DNA of 64,000 bases from CAVYGN01 sp963796325 (GCA_963796325.1 CAWCLF010000001.1:2542001-2606000), one strand, 5' to 3'. Positions 6,196 through 16,027 are shown, counted from the stretch's first letter. Notes: generated by a model not told the origin, from the sequence alone. Numbers and translations: made by a program.

Positions 6196-9036
6196 TCACC
6201 GATGTTTTGCCGAAACGAATTCTTCGTATGACAGCGGCTTATCGATAAGCTGCCATTTCTTATTAAAATTCGTGACGCGGTTGGAAATCGACATCGGCAA
6301 ATGCGACAGCACGTAATCCATCGGGGATGGAAAAAATAAACCACCGCTTGTGTTTACAATGTACCAGAGCCCGTTTATCCGGACGGCGTTCCATCTGTTG
6401 TTCAGCCTGCGTGTTTTCGAGTCATTGGAGTTTTTCAGGATTTTTTCATTGCCCCTGATAAAAATGCAGCTTAAACCTGTTTCTCTCGCGATGGTATTAT
6501 ACAAAAACGAGAAATCGCCGCTAACGCCTCTTCTTGTCTGCAGGGTTACCTCAGGGGAGCCCGGGTGTTTGCATCTTAAAACTTCTATCTGGTCCGTAAT
6601 GACGGAATTTGTATCGATTTTTAAAGGATTCCAGCCGCTTCTTGACGCTTCGATATAATCATAGCTGATATTGTTTGTAATCCATGTAAATATGACCCTC
6701 GCCTTTTCAAGGTCGTTTGTTGCGCCTTTCCTGAAGTATGACGCCAGCGATCCTACCGATGCCGCTGCTTTCGACGGCGCCCCGGCCGCATAGGCGTCTA
6801 TGGATTTGAACTGTTCCTCGCCGAACGCTTCCAGGCCCGGCCCCGGATCGGCAGCTCCGGATATTTTAAGAAGATCCGCCGTATCATATTTCCCGTTGTC
6901 GGTGGCAAGGCTTAACGCGTAATTGCCGTATAAATCCACGCAATTGATGTCGGCGCCTTTTTCGATAAACAGCCTGACATAATCCTTCAGACCCTTTTCA
7001 GAAGCATACATCAGGACGGATTTCCCGTTATTATCAGCGGCATTGATATCGGATTGCGCATTTACAAGCAACTTTATTTCATTCGTCCGGTTATCCCTGA
7101 TCGCCTCCATTAAAGCTGTGCATCCGTATTTATTCCTTGCGTCGATGTCTCCATGGTTTTTGACGTACCATTCTAATATATTCGAGTCGGTGCGCCAATT
7201 GCTTGATATTATGTTGTTTGATTTCATGAATTTTTCGTACGGCAGCGGCTCATCGAGAAGCTGCCATTTCCGGGAATAAACCAGATTATTGGAATAATTA
7301 TCTATAGTCATTATCGGGAAATGAGTAAAAACAAAATTTACAGGCGGGATAAAAAATAATTTCCAGGTCGGGTCTACAAAGTACCAGAGCCCGTTAATCC
7401 GGACGGTGTTCCATTCATGACTGTCCTTTGAACCCTTAGTATCGGCTAAACCGCTGAGGCTGACGCTCATCAAGCCCATTTCTCTCGCGAGGGTATTATA
7501 TAACATTGAATAATCGTAACATATGCCTCTTCTCGTCAAAAGGGTTACATTCGGGGAGCCTATGTTCTTTAATCTTAAAATTTCAGTTTCATCGGTAATG
7601 CCGGCATTAATATTTAAATTTTTCGGATTCCAGCCGCTCCTTGCCGCTTCGACATAATCATAGCTGATATTGTTTGTTATCCAAGTGAATATGACCCTCG
7701 ACTTTTCGAGGTCGTTCGTAGCACCTTTTTCCAGGTAAGAAGCCAGGGTTTTGAACGAGGATGCGACATTGGAAGGTGTGTTTACCGCGTAGGAATCCAC
7801 CGACATGAACAGTTCCGGCTTATAGGTCCCGAAGCCCGGCCTGGGATCGGCTGCTCCGGACTTTTTAAGGATATCGGCGATGTCGGAACGATGATATTTC
7901 AACGCTTCAGATAAAGCGCTGAAACCGAAATCGTCAAACCAATTGACATCCGCACCCAGATCCACGAGCATCCTGACAGAATCCTTGTACCCATTCCTGC
8001 TTGCCCAAAATATAGGCTCACCTTTATTAACGTCAGCCCCGGCTTTTTTCAGCATATCGGCGCACTCAATAATATTTGTCTCATTCCAGTATCTGGAATT
8101 AGTGCCGGTATAATTTTCAAAAGTACGGGTATAAAAATAACCTCTGTCTCCGTCGCCGATATAGTCTGAATGTAATTTATTTTGAAATAAGCATGATAAG
8201 GCCGTCTCACCGAAAAGATCGACGGCATTTACATCCGCTCCTGCCGATATAAGAATTTTTATGGCTTCCTTTTCACCGAATAGCGCGGCGCCGATCAGCG
8301 CTGTTTCGCCGCGTTTGTTCGTTAAATTGACATTAGCTCCGGAATCGATAAGAAATTGTATCGAATTTGTATAACTGACGCCATGTTCGATATACTTTTC
8401 GATTATATGCATTAATGTTGTCATTCCATTGCTGTCGCTTTCATTGACGTCGGCGCCGGCGCTTAAAAACAGCTTCATTGCGCCGGCGTTGTTGTTGACC
8501 CCGCTCCACACTAACGGCGAAGCCCCCTCATTGTCTATTGCGTTTACCTTTGCTCCCGCCTTGATTAAAAGTTTTGCAATATCTGCATTGGAATACCATG
8601 TGGCAAAATGTAGAGGTGTTCTTCCATCTTTATTCTTATAGTTGACATCGGCTCCCGAATTGACAAGAAGCTCGATGCAGTCTATGGAAACCCATCCTTC
8701 CAAGGCTCTTTCTAAAACCGTATCTCTCGACCAGTCGGGGTCCCCGGTAACCGCATTGACATCCGCCCCCGCTTTTATAAGAAGCCTGGCCATATCCAGT
8801 GACTCCAGCTTGCCTTTCTCATTTCTGTAAACGGAATCGTATGAAAGCGCCCATGATAACAGTGTGGCTTTATAAGCTTTGTCCTTTATATTGACATTAC
8901 CGCCCTTATTTATATAATTACTGAAATAACTGATATTTCCTTTCCTGGCCGCCTCAAAAATATCCATGGAATGTAACCTCAGGGCGGGTAAAACGATCGA
9001 TAAGATAACAAAATATTTTAATAACGGCTTCATCAT
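6196..9036 (-). CDS. Secreted ankyrin-repeat protein with two transglutaminase-like domains (second degenerate)
   Basis: 946 aa with an N-terminal signal sequence (residues 1-23, no lipobox). Ankyrin repeats (about 25-400) show GADVN/GANVN and DxxGxTPL motifs. A transglutaminase-like domain (about 420-605) has a putative Cys506 (RRGICYDYS), His540 (SHEWN), Asp555 (FVDPTW) triad. A second ankyrin block (about 615-730) and a second transglutaminase-like copy (about 740-940) follow. In the second copy the three residues are Ser839, Asn880 and Asn895, so it should be inactive. The repeat units SGAADPRPG and SGAADPGPG open both transglutaminase blocks, showing an internal duplication. GGAGG precedes tandem ATGs. 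It lies 26 nt downstream of the membrane GT-C gene and is probably cotranscribed. Confidence 0.87.
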   Translation of the reverse strand: MMKPLLKYFVILSIVLPALRLHSMDIFEAARKGNISYFSNYINKGGNVNIKDKAYKATLLSWALSYDSVYRNEKGKLESLDMARLLIKAGADVNAVTGDPDWSRDTVLERALEGWVSIDCIELLVNSGADVNYKNKDGRTPLHFATWYSNADIAKLLIKAGAKVNAIDNEGASPLVWSGVNNNAGAMKLFLSAGADVNESDSNGMTTLMHIIEKYIEHGVSYTNSIQFLIDSGANVNLTNKRGETALIGAALFGEKEAIKILISAGADVNAVDLFGETALSCLFQNKLHSDYIGDGDRGYFYTRTFENYTGTNSRYWNETNIIECADMLKKAGADVNKGEPIFWASRNGYKDSVRMLVDLGADVNWFDDFGFSALSEALKYHRSDIADILKKSGAADPRPGFGTYKPELFMSVDSYAVNTPSNVASSFKTLASYLEKGATNDLEKSRVIFTWITNNISYDYVEAARSGWNPKNLNINAGITDETEILRLKNIGSPNVTLLTRRGICYDYSMLYNTLAREMGLMSVSLSGLADTKGSKDSHEWNTVRINGLWYFVDPTWKLFFIPPVNFVFTHFPIMTIDNYSNNLVYSRKWQLLDEPLPYEKFMKSNNIISSNWRTDSNILEWYVKNHGDIDARNKYGCTALMEAIRDNRTNEIKLLVNAQSDINAADNNGKSVLMYASEKGLKDYVRLFIEKGADINCVDLYGNYALSLATDNGKYDTADLLKISGAADPGPGLEAFGEEQFKSIDAYAAGAPSKAAASVGSLASYFRKGATNDLEKARVIFTWITNNISYDYIEASRSGWNPLKIDTNSVITDQIEVLRCKHPGSPEVTLQTRRGVSGDFSFLYNTIARETGLSCIFIRGNEKILKNSNDSKTRRLNNRWNAVRINGLWYIVNTSGGLFFPSPMDYVLSHLPMSISNRVTNFNKKWQLIDKPLSYEEFVSAKHR

Positions 9037-9062
9037 AAAGCGCCTCCGGGTCGGAGCCTTGA

Positions 9063-10466
9063 TTATTTCCTGACGAGCAGCTTTATATCGAAAAATTCGC
9101 TGTTGACCGTGAAATTCGTAACCGGCTTTTCCGTGTAATGGCTCTTAAGATAAGCCTTGTATTCCCTGTGCCCGCCGCTCGAATTGTCACTATTCCTGTA
9201 ATAATCGTCCTCGATATTGTAAAGCTCCATGCTGTTAGTATCGAACCGATGCGTGTATGTCGAAGCATAAAAATCCCGGCCGACGAATGCGAACCATTCG
9301 TCCGGTCCTCCCAGCACGGGTATCTTTCCCGGCGGGACCAGGGCTTCGAGCATTGCTGTTTTCCTGTTGAAATCGTAAGTCCTGTTACGGTACATGACAT
9401 ATATGTAATTGAGCGATACGATGAGGAAGAGGGCCGCCGGGGCAAGCCTCCGGAATTTCGTTCCCTCCAGGCATGCAAAGGCCAGGAAAAGAAAAGAAAC
9501 ATAAAAATAGAGGGTATAGTGGTAGTTGTCGCGCGGATTTATAAAATTGACAATGACGGACAGTACCAGGAGATATAATACGAACCTCTGTTCCTTAAAC
9601 CCTTTTGTCGCAAGATACATAGCCAGGCAAAGGGCAAGAAGGACGAACACGAATACATGAAGCCTGGCCTGGAAATGGAAGAAGTAATCGGCCAGCACCG
9701 AAAAAGGCTGCGAGGCGGACCCGGTTTTGAAATTCGAATATATCTCTTTGAGATAGGGGTAATGCAGCAGGAGGTAATAAGCCGCGCCCAGAATAACGCC
9801 GGATATGAAAAGCGCCGCGGGCAACAGATATTTTTTAACGGAAACGAATGATCCTTTCCGCGCGGACGCAGCCATGAAAGCGGCTATGAAGACAAGCGAA
9901 AAAAGGCCCATCGGGTGGTTTTCGAAGGCGACCATGACGAAAAGTCCTGCCAGGAAAGGCTTGTTATAAACAAAAAAGAGGAAAGACAGAGACATAAGGA
10001 AGAACGTGAGGCTTTCCGGGCGGGCCAGGTTCGCCTCCCTGAAGAAGGGATCGCACCAGAGCACCAGGAGCGCGAATAAAACAGCGCTTTTGACCGTGAA
10101 ATTCATTTTTCTCGTAATAAAATACCAGGAAGCCGAAGAAGCGGCGATGAAGAAGGTCGAAATAAGATGGGCGTTGCCCTTAGTCCAGCCGATCGCCTGC
10201 AGTACCGGACCGTAAATATAAGCCTGGGTCATGCCGAAAATGTGGGGGTTCGCAAGCCCTCCGCCGAAAGTCGTTTCAGGAGGTATATGCCTGACAAGCA
10301 TGTTGTAGATGAACGAGAGGGCCCATGCGTCGTCCACGTCCTCCCTTGCAAACCTGAGGTGAAGCAGTATATATGCGAGTATTACAGCGACGCTTATCAA
10401 AACGATAAGGACGATATCGGGATCGATCCTCCGCGCCGGGATAAGCCTTTGCGAATTATCATTCAT
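9063..10466 (-). CDS. Polytopic membrane glycosyltransferase-like protein (GT-C fold)
   Basis: 467 aa with about ten to eleven transmembrane segments and a soluble C-terminal tail. The first luminal loop has acidic residues after TM1 (REDVDDAWALS), the position of the catalytic or metal-binding acidic pair in GT-C enzymes such as PMT/ArnT-like proteins. A later FREANLARPESLTFFL segment resembles that family too. Such enzymes move sugars from polyprenyl-phosphate donors outside the cytoplasmic membrane. The donor and acceptor are unknown. A CGAGG Shine-Dalgarno precedes the ATG. It is upstream of, and probably in an operon with, the ankyrin/transglutaminase gene. Confidence 0.7.
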   Translation of the reverse strand: MNDNSQRLIPARRIDPDIVLIVLISVAVILAYILLHLRFAREDVDDAWALSFIYNMLVRHIPPETTFGGGLANPHIFGMTQAYIYGPVLQAIGWTKGNAHLISTFFIAASSASWYFITRKMNFTVKSAVLFALLVLWCDPFFREANLARPESLTFFLMSLSFLFFVYNKPFLAGLFVMVAFENHPMGLFSLVFIAAFMAASARKGSFVSVKKYLLPAALFISGVILGAAYYLLLHYPYLKEIYSNFKTGSASQPFSVLADYFFHFQARLHVFVFVLLALCLAMYLATKGFKEQRFVLYLLVLSVIVNFINPRDNYHYTLYFYVSFLFLAFACLEGTKFRRLAPAALFLIVSLNYIYVMYRNRTYDFNRKTAMLEALVPPGKIPVLGGPDEWFAFVGRDFYASTYTHRFDTNSMELYNIEDDYYRNSDNSSGGHREYKAYLKSHYTEKPVTNFTVNSEFFDIKLLVRK

Positions 10467-10581
10467 CGTATGCCTCGAAAAATATTTTATGGCAGCGTTT
10501 ATATTGTAACCGGAAATTTCAGTTTGGACAAAAAAATCCGCTGTACCGATACCCGGACCGGCCTATTTCCGTAATGTCTTT

Positions 10582-10611
10582 TTGACAATTATTTTATGGA
10601 TAACTTATAAT
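10582..10611 (+). promoter_or_regulatory. Predicted promoter of the small ankyrin gene
   Basis: TTGACA (10582-10587), an 18-bp spacer and TATAAT (10606-10611), both consensus hexamers, lie about 50 bp upstream of the ankyrin gene start. Confidence 0.7.
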
Positions 10612-10663
10612 ATAATTAAATCACCCGGGGCGGGGGCATTTAATAATTTCGGAGGTGATAAAT

Positions 10664-11053
10664 ATGGGAAGAAAGGAAGAACTGCTATTCGATGCTGTTA
10701 AAGGCCATCTGGAAGAAGTAAAAAATATGCTATCCAAGGGCGTCGACGTCAATGCAAGAGACCGGGACGGCTGCACCCCTCTCATAATCGCATCGCAATA
10801 CAAAGGGAACAAGGATATAGTGAATCTTCTCATTTCAAAAGGGGCCGACATCAATGCAAGAGATAATAAGGGAAATACCCCTCTGATTAATGCTTCACAT
10901 TGCGGAATTAACGATATAGCAGAGCTTCTCATCTCCGGGGGCGCCGATGTCAATGCCAAAAATAATGACGGCATCTCTCCGCTGTCCTGGGCATTGGGTT
11001 ACGGATTCAAAGATATCGCGGTAATGCTCATATCGAAAGGCGCGAAGAAATAA
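10664..11053 (+). CDS. Small ankyrin-repeat protein
   Basis: 129 aa made almost entirely of ankyrin repeats: about four units with (V/I)NARD, GCTPL or GNTPL and GADIN or GADVN motifs. There is no signal peptide, so it should be a cytoplasmic protein-protein interaction module. ATG 10664 is chosen over an in-frame GTG at 10655 because GGAGGT (10651-10656) is ideally spaced for it. It has its own strong promoter. The repeats resemble those of the large ankyrin/transglutaminase protein 1.6 kb away, which suggests local reuse of repeat units. The partner is unknown. Confidence 0.85.
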   Translation: MGRKEELLFDAVKGHLEEVKNMLSKGVDVNARDRDGCTPLIIASQYKGNKDIVNLLISKGADINARDNKGNTPLINASHCGINDIAELLISGGADVNAKNNDGISPLSWALGYGFKDIAVMLISKGAKK

Positions 11054-11156
11054 GGCCCCGCATCCGTATTATCCGGATTGTCCGGAAAATTCATAGCGGA
11101 GTAATCTATTAAAGCCGTCAAATGGCTCGGATACGGCGAATAATTAGGAGTATTAT

Positions 11157-12075
11157 ATGAAGGTATTCCTGACGGGCGGGACCGGTTATCTTGGTTCCCA
11201 CATAGCAATGCTTCTCCTGAAGGAAGGGCATGAAGTCACTATCCTGGCCCGCAGCCCGGGACTTATTCCGGCTTTTAACAATATGCCCGGACTTAAAATC
11301 GTAAAGGGAGCAATGGACAGTTTCGATATCATAAGGGAAAATATTAAAGGGCATGACGCCTGTATTCATACGGCAAGGACTTTTTCATCGTTTTTTGCGG
11401 ATGAACCTGCGTCGAATATACTGAATGTCGATGTTTATTCCTCGCTAAGGCTGTTCGAAGCGGCCGCCGAGAACGGGGTTAAAGACGCCGTTTTCGCCTC
11501 TTCGAGCATGGCCCTGGGGGACTACAGGCATAATATGAACGAGGACATGAATCTCCTTCCGTTCAATTACTACGGGTCCGCCAAGGCTTCCATCGAGTGT
11601 TTCATGCTCGGCCATGGCCCTTAAACCCGGCATGCGCTGCAATATAATACGTCCCGGGCAGATCATGGGCAGAAAAGCCGTTGAAGGCGGAAAAGACTAT
11701 TCCTATAAGTTTATAAGCGAATTCGTCGCAAAGGCTTTTAAGGGAGAAACGATCTCCGTCGTAAAACATGACGGAACGCAGCCGGTCACCGGGGAAGATC
11801 TTGCAAAGGTTTTTTTATCGGTGCTTAATTCGGGACGGAACCGGAGAATCTATTTCGCCCTGGGAAAGCATTTCATCGACAAAGAGGCTGTAGCCCGAAA
11901 AATCATTGAAATGACCGGATCCTCATCCGGGATCGAAGTAACGCCGAACCCGATGGAGGACGAACCGAAACTTTTCAATGTTGATAAAATGGAAAAAGAA
12001 CTCGGGCTTTCGTTCGATACATGGCCCGAGATAACCGCCGAAATTGAAGAAGAGATAGGCAGGTACCCGGCATAA
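11157..12075 (+). pseudogene. NAD-dependent epimerase/dehydratase (SDR family), frameshifted
   Basis: Two overlapping frames make one extended-SDR protein. The first (11157-11624) has the Rossmann motif TGGTGYLGSHIA at residue 6, VFASSSMALGD and the YxxxK active site (YYGSAKAS). It stops just after the active-site helix. The second (11614-12075, +1 frame) supplies the continuation MRCNIIRPGQIMGR and the C-terminal substrate domain. Removing one base within the sequence around 11613-11618 (CATGGCCC) would restore a single protein of about 305 aa. This is either a real inactivating insertion or a base-call error. The ATG at 11614 would allow re-initiation but would yield only half a domain. AGGAG precedes the first ATG. 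Confidence 0.8.
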
Positions 12076-12081
12076 CGCGGC

Positions 12082-13563
12082 CTATCGCAGCCTGTATGCG
12101 CCCATCAGGTCGTCGCCGTAGATCCTGTCGGCCGGGCCTGTATTTGTCAGGTTCTCTTTCTTGTCGATGGCATACTTGAGGCTGGAAGAGTCATTTTCAT
12201 TCCATTTCCGGTGCAGGATCTCCCTGGCCGTAACTTCGTAAAAATACTTTTCATATTCGGTCCTGACCGCGAACGGCCTGCCTTCCGCATTGTCCAGGAT
12301 CGCATTTATATACCCGTACTGCCTTGAAATGCTGAAAGGCCTGATTACGTCGGCAAAGTAATACAGCGACAGGACGGATCCCGCAGTTATGAAAACGGCG
12401 CTTAATAAGAGCATAATATTCCTGCGCATATTCTTTTCGATGCGTTCGAGGAAAACCGCCGGCGGGAAAAATGCGAAGGCGAATACGGGAAAATAATAAT
12501 GGATCGGATTGGCCGGGATCCCGAATACCATGAATGCGAATACAAGCCCGCCCAGGACAAGAAGGAAAAACACCGAGGCGCCGTACCCGGCTCCGGAGAG
12601 TCCCGGTTTGCGGAAGAACGCCGAAATGCAGTATATAAAGGCTGCCGCAGGCAGGACAAGGCTGGCCGCATAAACGGGAAGGGCCGGCCAGAGGGCGTAC
12701 CACGGGATTTTTGACAGGAATTTGATGCCTTCGGACATATACCCGCTCATCATAAAATCGAGGCTGGGGAACAGCAGCATGTATGAAAGCACGGGGAAGG
12801 AAAAACCGGCAGCCCCGTTATGCATTGAAAGAATGGCCGCAGTATTGCCGAAACGGCTGCCGAGTTCGCTTAATAGATAAGGCAGGTAAAGAGCTGCCGC
12901 CCCCGAAAGGCCGTACCAGAAAAACTTTTTATTCTTTCCCTTGTAAAAAAATACGATATATACGGCCAGAATGAGCGGGAGATAAAAAAATGCCGTGAAA
13001 TGCACCTGCGATATCAGGGCGCTTAATGGAAGAAGAAGAAAGAGAGAGAGGGGGCTGTCTTTTCCAGAGAATATGTTGAGAAGCATCGATGCGAGAACGA
13101 GGGACAGCATCGCGGCGTAATAAGGATTCCACATGCCGGATTCCATCTGCATCATCCTTGGGCTGAAAAGGAGAAGCGACGCGGTAACGGACATGGCGGC
13201 GGCGCCGAAATGCTTCCTTACCGTCCAAATGAAAAAAACCGATGCGCACAGCATGAGCGCCGCTGAATAAATTTGAAAATATAAGGGGCTGTCGAATAAT
13301 AAGGCGGGGATTGCAAGAAGTTCGTAATATCCCCCTCCGGGGATCCTTGCGCCGGTCCCGGCCAGCCCCGGGCCGACGGCCGGGACACTAAACGACGAGA
13401 ATATCCTCTTTGCCTCGAGGAAATGGTCGACATCGTCCAGCATAAGATAGTTGTTAAACCATGTGACCGACCTCGTCGCTATGAAAGCCGCTATAAAAAA
13501 TAAAAGAAGGACAAACTCCTTTTTGAGATAAAAATTTTGAGTATGGGGGGCTTTATCGCTCAT
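12082..13563 (-). CDS. Polytopic membrane glycosyltransferase-like protein (GT-C, ArnT/PMT-like)
   Basis: 493 aa with about ten to twelve hydrophobic helices. After TM1 the loop reads MLDDVDHFLEA, an acidic cluster at the position of the GT-C catalytic Asp. A soluble region at the C terminus follows (about residue 400 onward). Its ATG overlaps the stop of the upstream 559-aa membrane gene by 4 nt (ATGA), so the two are translationally coupled and preceded by an HD-GYP gene, again with a 4-nt overlap. Likely role: lipid-linked sugar transfer to an envelope glycan or protein. The exact substrate is unknown. Confidence 0.68.
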   Translation of the reverse strand: MSDKAPHTQNFYLKKEFVLLLFFIAAFIATRSVTWFNNYLMLDDVDHFLEAKRIFSSFSVPAVGPGLAGTGARIPGGGYYELLAIPALLFDSPLYFQIYSAALMLCASVFFIWTVRKHFGAAAMSVTASLLLFSPRMMQMESGMWNPYYAAMLSLVLASMLLNIFSGKDSPLSLFLLLPLSALISQVHFTAFFYLPLILAVYIVFFYKGKNKKFFWYGLSGAAALYLPYLLSELGSRFGNTAAILSMHNGAAGFSFPVLSYMLLFPSLDFMMSGYMSEGIKFLSKIPWYALWPALPVYAASLVLPAAAFIYCISAFFRKPGLSGAGYGASVFFLLVLGGLVFAFMVFGIPANPIHYYFPVFAFAFFPPAVFLERIEKNMRRNIMLLLSAVFITAGSVLSLYYFADVIRPFSISRQYGYINAILDNAEGRPFAVRTEYEKYFYEVTAREILHRKWNENDSSSLKYAIDKKENLTNTGPADRIYGDDLMGAYRLR

Positions 13564-15239
13564 TTTTTATTCTCCCTTAAAATATCGAAGCCTTTTAAAA
13601 AAAGCCCGGCCGGACCGGTTTTCGAGATCTCAATAGCGGAGCCTCCGGCATCTCCTGTTTTCCCGAATACCGTTTCTCCCGAAGATCCCTTCAGGGCAGT
13701 TATGTTGGAACTGAATTGAATTTTTATGAAAGGGCTTTCTATCTGGTTGAAAACCAGGGTCCCCGCATTCCCGGGGCCGAGGACGATCTTTATTTCGCTG
13801 AAATCGCGCACAGATGTAAAAAGCCCGGGGTTGCTTGCGGAAGCTATGCTGAGGCCGTGATTTTCAAGGATCGAAGGGACTTCCTTCCTGCTGAAAGGGA
13901 CAGGCCGGTACTCTTCCCAGTGAGTATATTTATCGAGATTATCCGGAGACATATTATCGATAAGTTCATTCCTGGAAAAATCAGGGTACCTGTAATATTC
14001 GAAATTCCCTCCCACCCAGATAACCTGCATGAAGACGATAGCGGCAAGGCCGGCTTTAAAAACTTTCCCGCCTTCCCTGAAAAAAAGGAAAACGAAGGCC
14101 TTCGCATAATAAATAAAGAGAATAATGGCAAGCGGTGTGATAATCGAGAGGAGCCTCCATGGAAATTGTATGTAGCCCAGGGCCTCGATCCCCTGGTAAA
14201 GCGGCAGTGAAAGCGTAGTCACCAGGAAAAGGTAAAAAAGTAAGGCCGCAAACGTGAACGGGATGAAGCTTTCTTTTCCATCGGCGGCGGCGCCGGGCAT
14301 GAAAAGCCTTCTTTTTTTTATCAGGACGGCTGCAGCCGAAAAGATCAGCGGCAGGACAAAAAAACGCCCGATCTCGACTGAATAAGGCTGCCAGGCCTCG
14401 CCCATATTATAATGGTTGTCGAAAAAGTACCTGTAAATTTCAATGAAATTGTTTTTAACCGGAAATTCTATTACAGGGTACTGCATATTGAAAATGTTCT
14501 TCAGCCCTTCGAAAGCGATAATAAAAGGCAGTCCGAACAAAACAAGGGGAACGGCTGAAAGAAAAGGCACTGCAAAATTCTTCGACCAGTCCCTCATATG
14601 AAATATTAAAAATATTGCTAACAGGAACGATGTAAACAGGAATATTATCGAATGGGCATAGAGGAGAAGCGTTAATAAGAGTCCCAGGACAATGAAACCC
14701 GCCATTCTAAACCGGCCCGACAGTTTCGCGAGAATATACAGCACCCAGGCGAATATCATCGATGCCGAAAATTCGGAAAAGGCCCCCCGGACAAGCCACT
14801 GGGTGTAGATATATGTTGAAAACATGAAAAGAGCGCTTCCGGCGAGGGCTGCGAAGCGGCCGGGGAAAATCTTTCTTAAGGCCAGGTAAAACCCCGTACC
14901 GCCGGCGGATAAAAAGAGGAAAACGGATATTTTAACCGATGACAGGATGTCGCCGCTGAAGAAATTTATAATCACTATGAAATAATAATACAGGCGGTGA
15001 TAAAAAAACGGCATCGGCGATCCGAGACCGTAATTCCCGTAAGCCGTCCATGCAGGGAAATACTCATGATGGAGAACGACCAGGTCGTTGAATATGCGGG
15101 CCCTTATAAAAACGGCGTTGCCGTCATGGTTGTAAGGCCATCCCGCCCTTAAGAATACCGTGAGGCATGCAAGGAACGCCAGGGCCGCGATGCAGAGATA
15201 CGGACCGGCCCTGCGCATCACAGGCTTTAAATTTTTCAT
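13560..15239 (-). CDS. PTPS-related/GT-C-like integral membrane protein
   Basis: 559 aa with many transmembrane helices. The N-terminal luminal part has HDGNAVFIRARIFND and PAWTAYGNYGLGSPMPFFYH. These match the pattern of the misnamed 6-pyruvoyl-tetrahydropterin synthase-related membrane family (PF10131), which is thought to be GT-C-like. A C-terminal soluble beta-rich region (about 430-550) follows. The family name does not imply pterin chemistry. The gene sits between HD-GYP and the 493-aa GT-C gene with 4-nt overlaps on both sides, making a three-gene unit that probably modifies a surface polymer. Confidence 0.72.
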   Translation of the reverse strand: MKNLKPVMRRAGPYLCIAALAFLACLTVFLRAGWPYNHDGNAVFIRARIFNDLVVLHHEYFPAWTAYGNYGLGSPMPFFYHRLYYYFIVIINFFSGDILSSVKISVFLFLSAGGTGFYLALRKIFPGRFAALAGSALFMFSTYIYTQWLVRGAFSEFSASMIFAWVLYILAKLSGRFRMAGFIVLGLLLTLLLYAHSIIFLFTSFLLAIFLIFHMRDWSKNFAVPFLSAVPLVLFGLPFIIAFEGLKNIFNMQYPVIEFPVKNNFIEIYRYFFDNHYNMGEAWQPYSVEIGRFFVLPLIFSAAAVLIKKRRLFMPGAAADGKESFIPFTFAALLFYLFLVTTLSLPLYQGIEALGYIQFPWRLLSIITPLAIILFIYYAKAFVFLFFREGGKVFKAGLAAIVFMQVIWVGGNFEYYRYPDFSRNELIDNMSPDNLDKYTHWEEYRPVPFSRKEVPSILENHGLSIASASNPGLFTSVRDFSEIKIVLGPGNAGTLVFNQIESPFIKIQFSSNITALKGSSGETVFGKTGDAGGSAIEISKTGPAGLFLKGFDILRENKK

Positions 15240-15931
15240 ATGCCCTCCCCGGCCTCATCCGGGTTTATTATCCTGATCGAATGCGGAAGGTCTTCGGGGC
15301 TTATCTCTGCTATTTTTTTACCCGTCGAAGCCTCGGCGTCCCTGACGACATCCGGGATCCAGTCGGTGATAAGGTTGAAATACCTTATTATGGAGGGGCA
15401 GAACTGGCCGTTTATATGGCTGTCGATCTCCCTGACGGCGGAAACAGGATCATTACCCTTCCTGTACGGCCTGTCTGAAGTGATGGCGTCGTAACTGTCG
15501 GCCACGGCTATTATCCTCGACTCTACCGGGATTTCCTCCCCGGCTGCGCCGGCGGGATAACCCTTTCCGTCGAATCTTTCATGATGGTAAAGCACTATTC
15601 CCGCGATCTCCGAAAAGACAGGCAGCCTTTTAAGTATGGAATAACCGATAAAAGGATGTTTCTGCATAAGCATGGTTTCTTCCGGCGTGAGCAGGCCCTG
15701 CTTATTCAAGACGTAGTCCGGCACTCCTATCTTGCCGATATCGTGAAGATGCGCTGCTATATGGATCTTTTCGACATGCCGGTCCGCCAGGTCCATGGCT
15801 TTGGCTATCAGGACGGATATCGCCGCTACCCTCTCCGAATGTATGTAAGTATAAGGGTCCCTGACATTGAGAATATTTATAATGGTATCGATGAGCTCAT
15901 GCACTTTTAAATACTGATCATTGTAACCCAT
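15236..15931 (-). CDS. HD-GYP domain protein, probable cyclic di-GMP phosphodiesterase
   Basis: 231 aa. It carries the full HD-GYP signature: His31, H61-x-H63-D64-IGKIG, H92, H116-H117-ERFDGKGYP, and the downstream ADSYDAITSDRPYRK motif that marks active members. There is no receiver or sensor domain, so its input must come from elsewhere. The terminal residues run past the catalytic core into a short charged tail overlapping the next gene by 4 nt. Tight coupling to two membrane glycosyltransferase-like genes suggests c-di-GMP turnover acts on, or is co-regulated with, surface glycan synthesis (inference). The Shine-Dalgarno is weak. Confidence 0.9.
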   Translation of the reverse strand: MGYNDQYLKVHELIDTIINILNVRDPYTYIHSERVAAISVLIAKAMDLADRHVEKIHIAAHLHDIGKIGVPDYVLNKQGLLTPEETMLMQKHPFIGYSILKRLPVFSEIAGIVLYHHERFDGKGYPAGAAGEEIPVESRIIAVADSYDAITSDRPYRKGNDPVSAVREIDSHINGQFCPSIIRYFNLITDWIPDVVRDAEASTGKKIAEISPEDLPHSIRIINPDEAGEGI

Positions 15932-15971
15932 ATTAACCCGTCAAAAAATGTTTTAAGGGCTGTTTAAACCC

Positions 15972-16027
15972 CCTTGAGCTAAAGCTCAAGGACTTCCCTT
16001 GAGCTAATCCTGAGCCTCCGGCTCAGG
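15972..16027 (-). terminator. Double hairpin, probable terminator of the umuD-SRAP-umuC operon
   Basis: Two perfect stems lie between umuC (ending 16118) and the HD-GYP start. One is CCTGAGCC (16009-16016)/GGCTCAGG (16020-16027) and the other CCTTGAGCT (15972-15980)/AGCTCAAGG (15983-15991). On the minus strand a loosely T-rich tract follows some 20-30 nt later. Confidence 0.5.
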
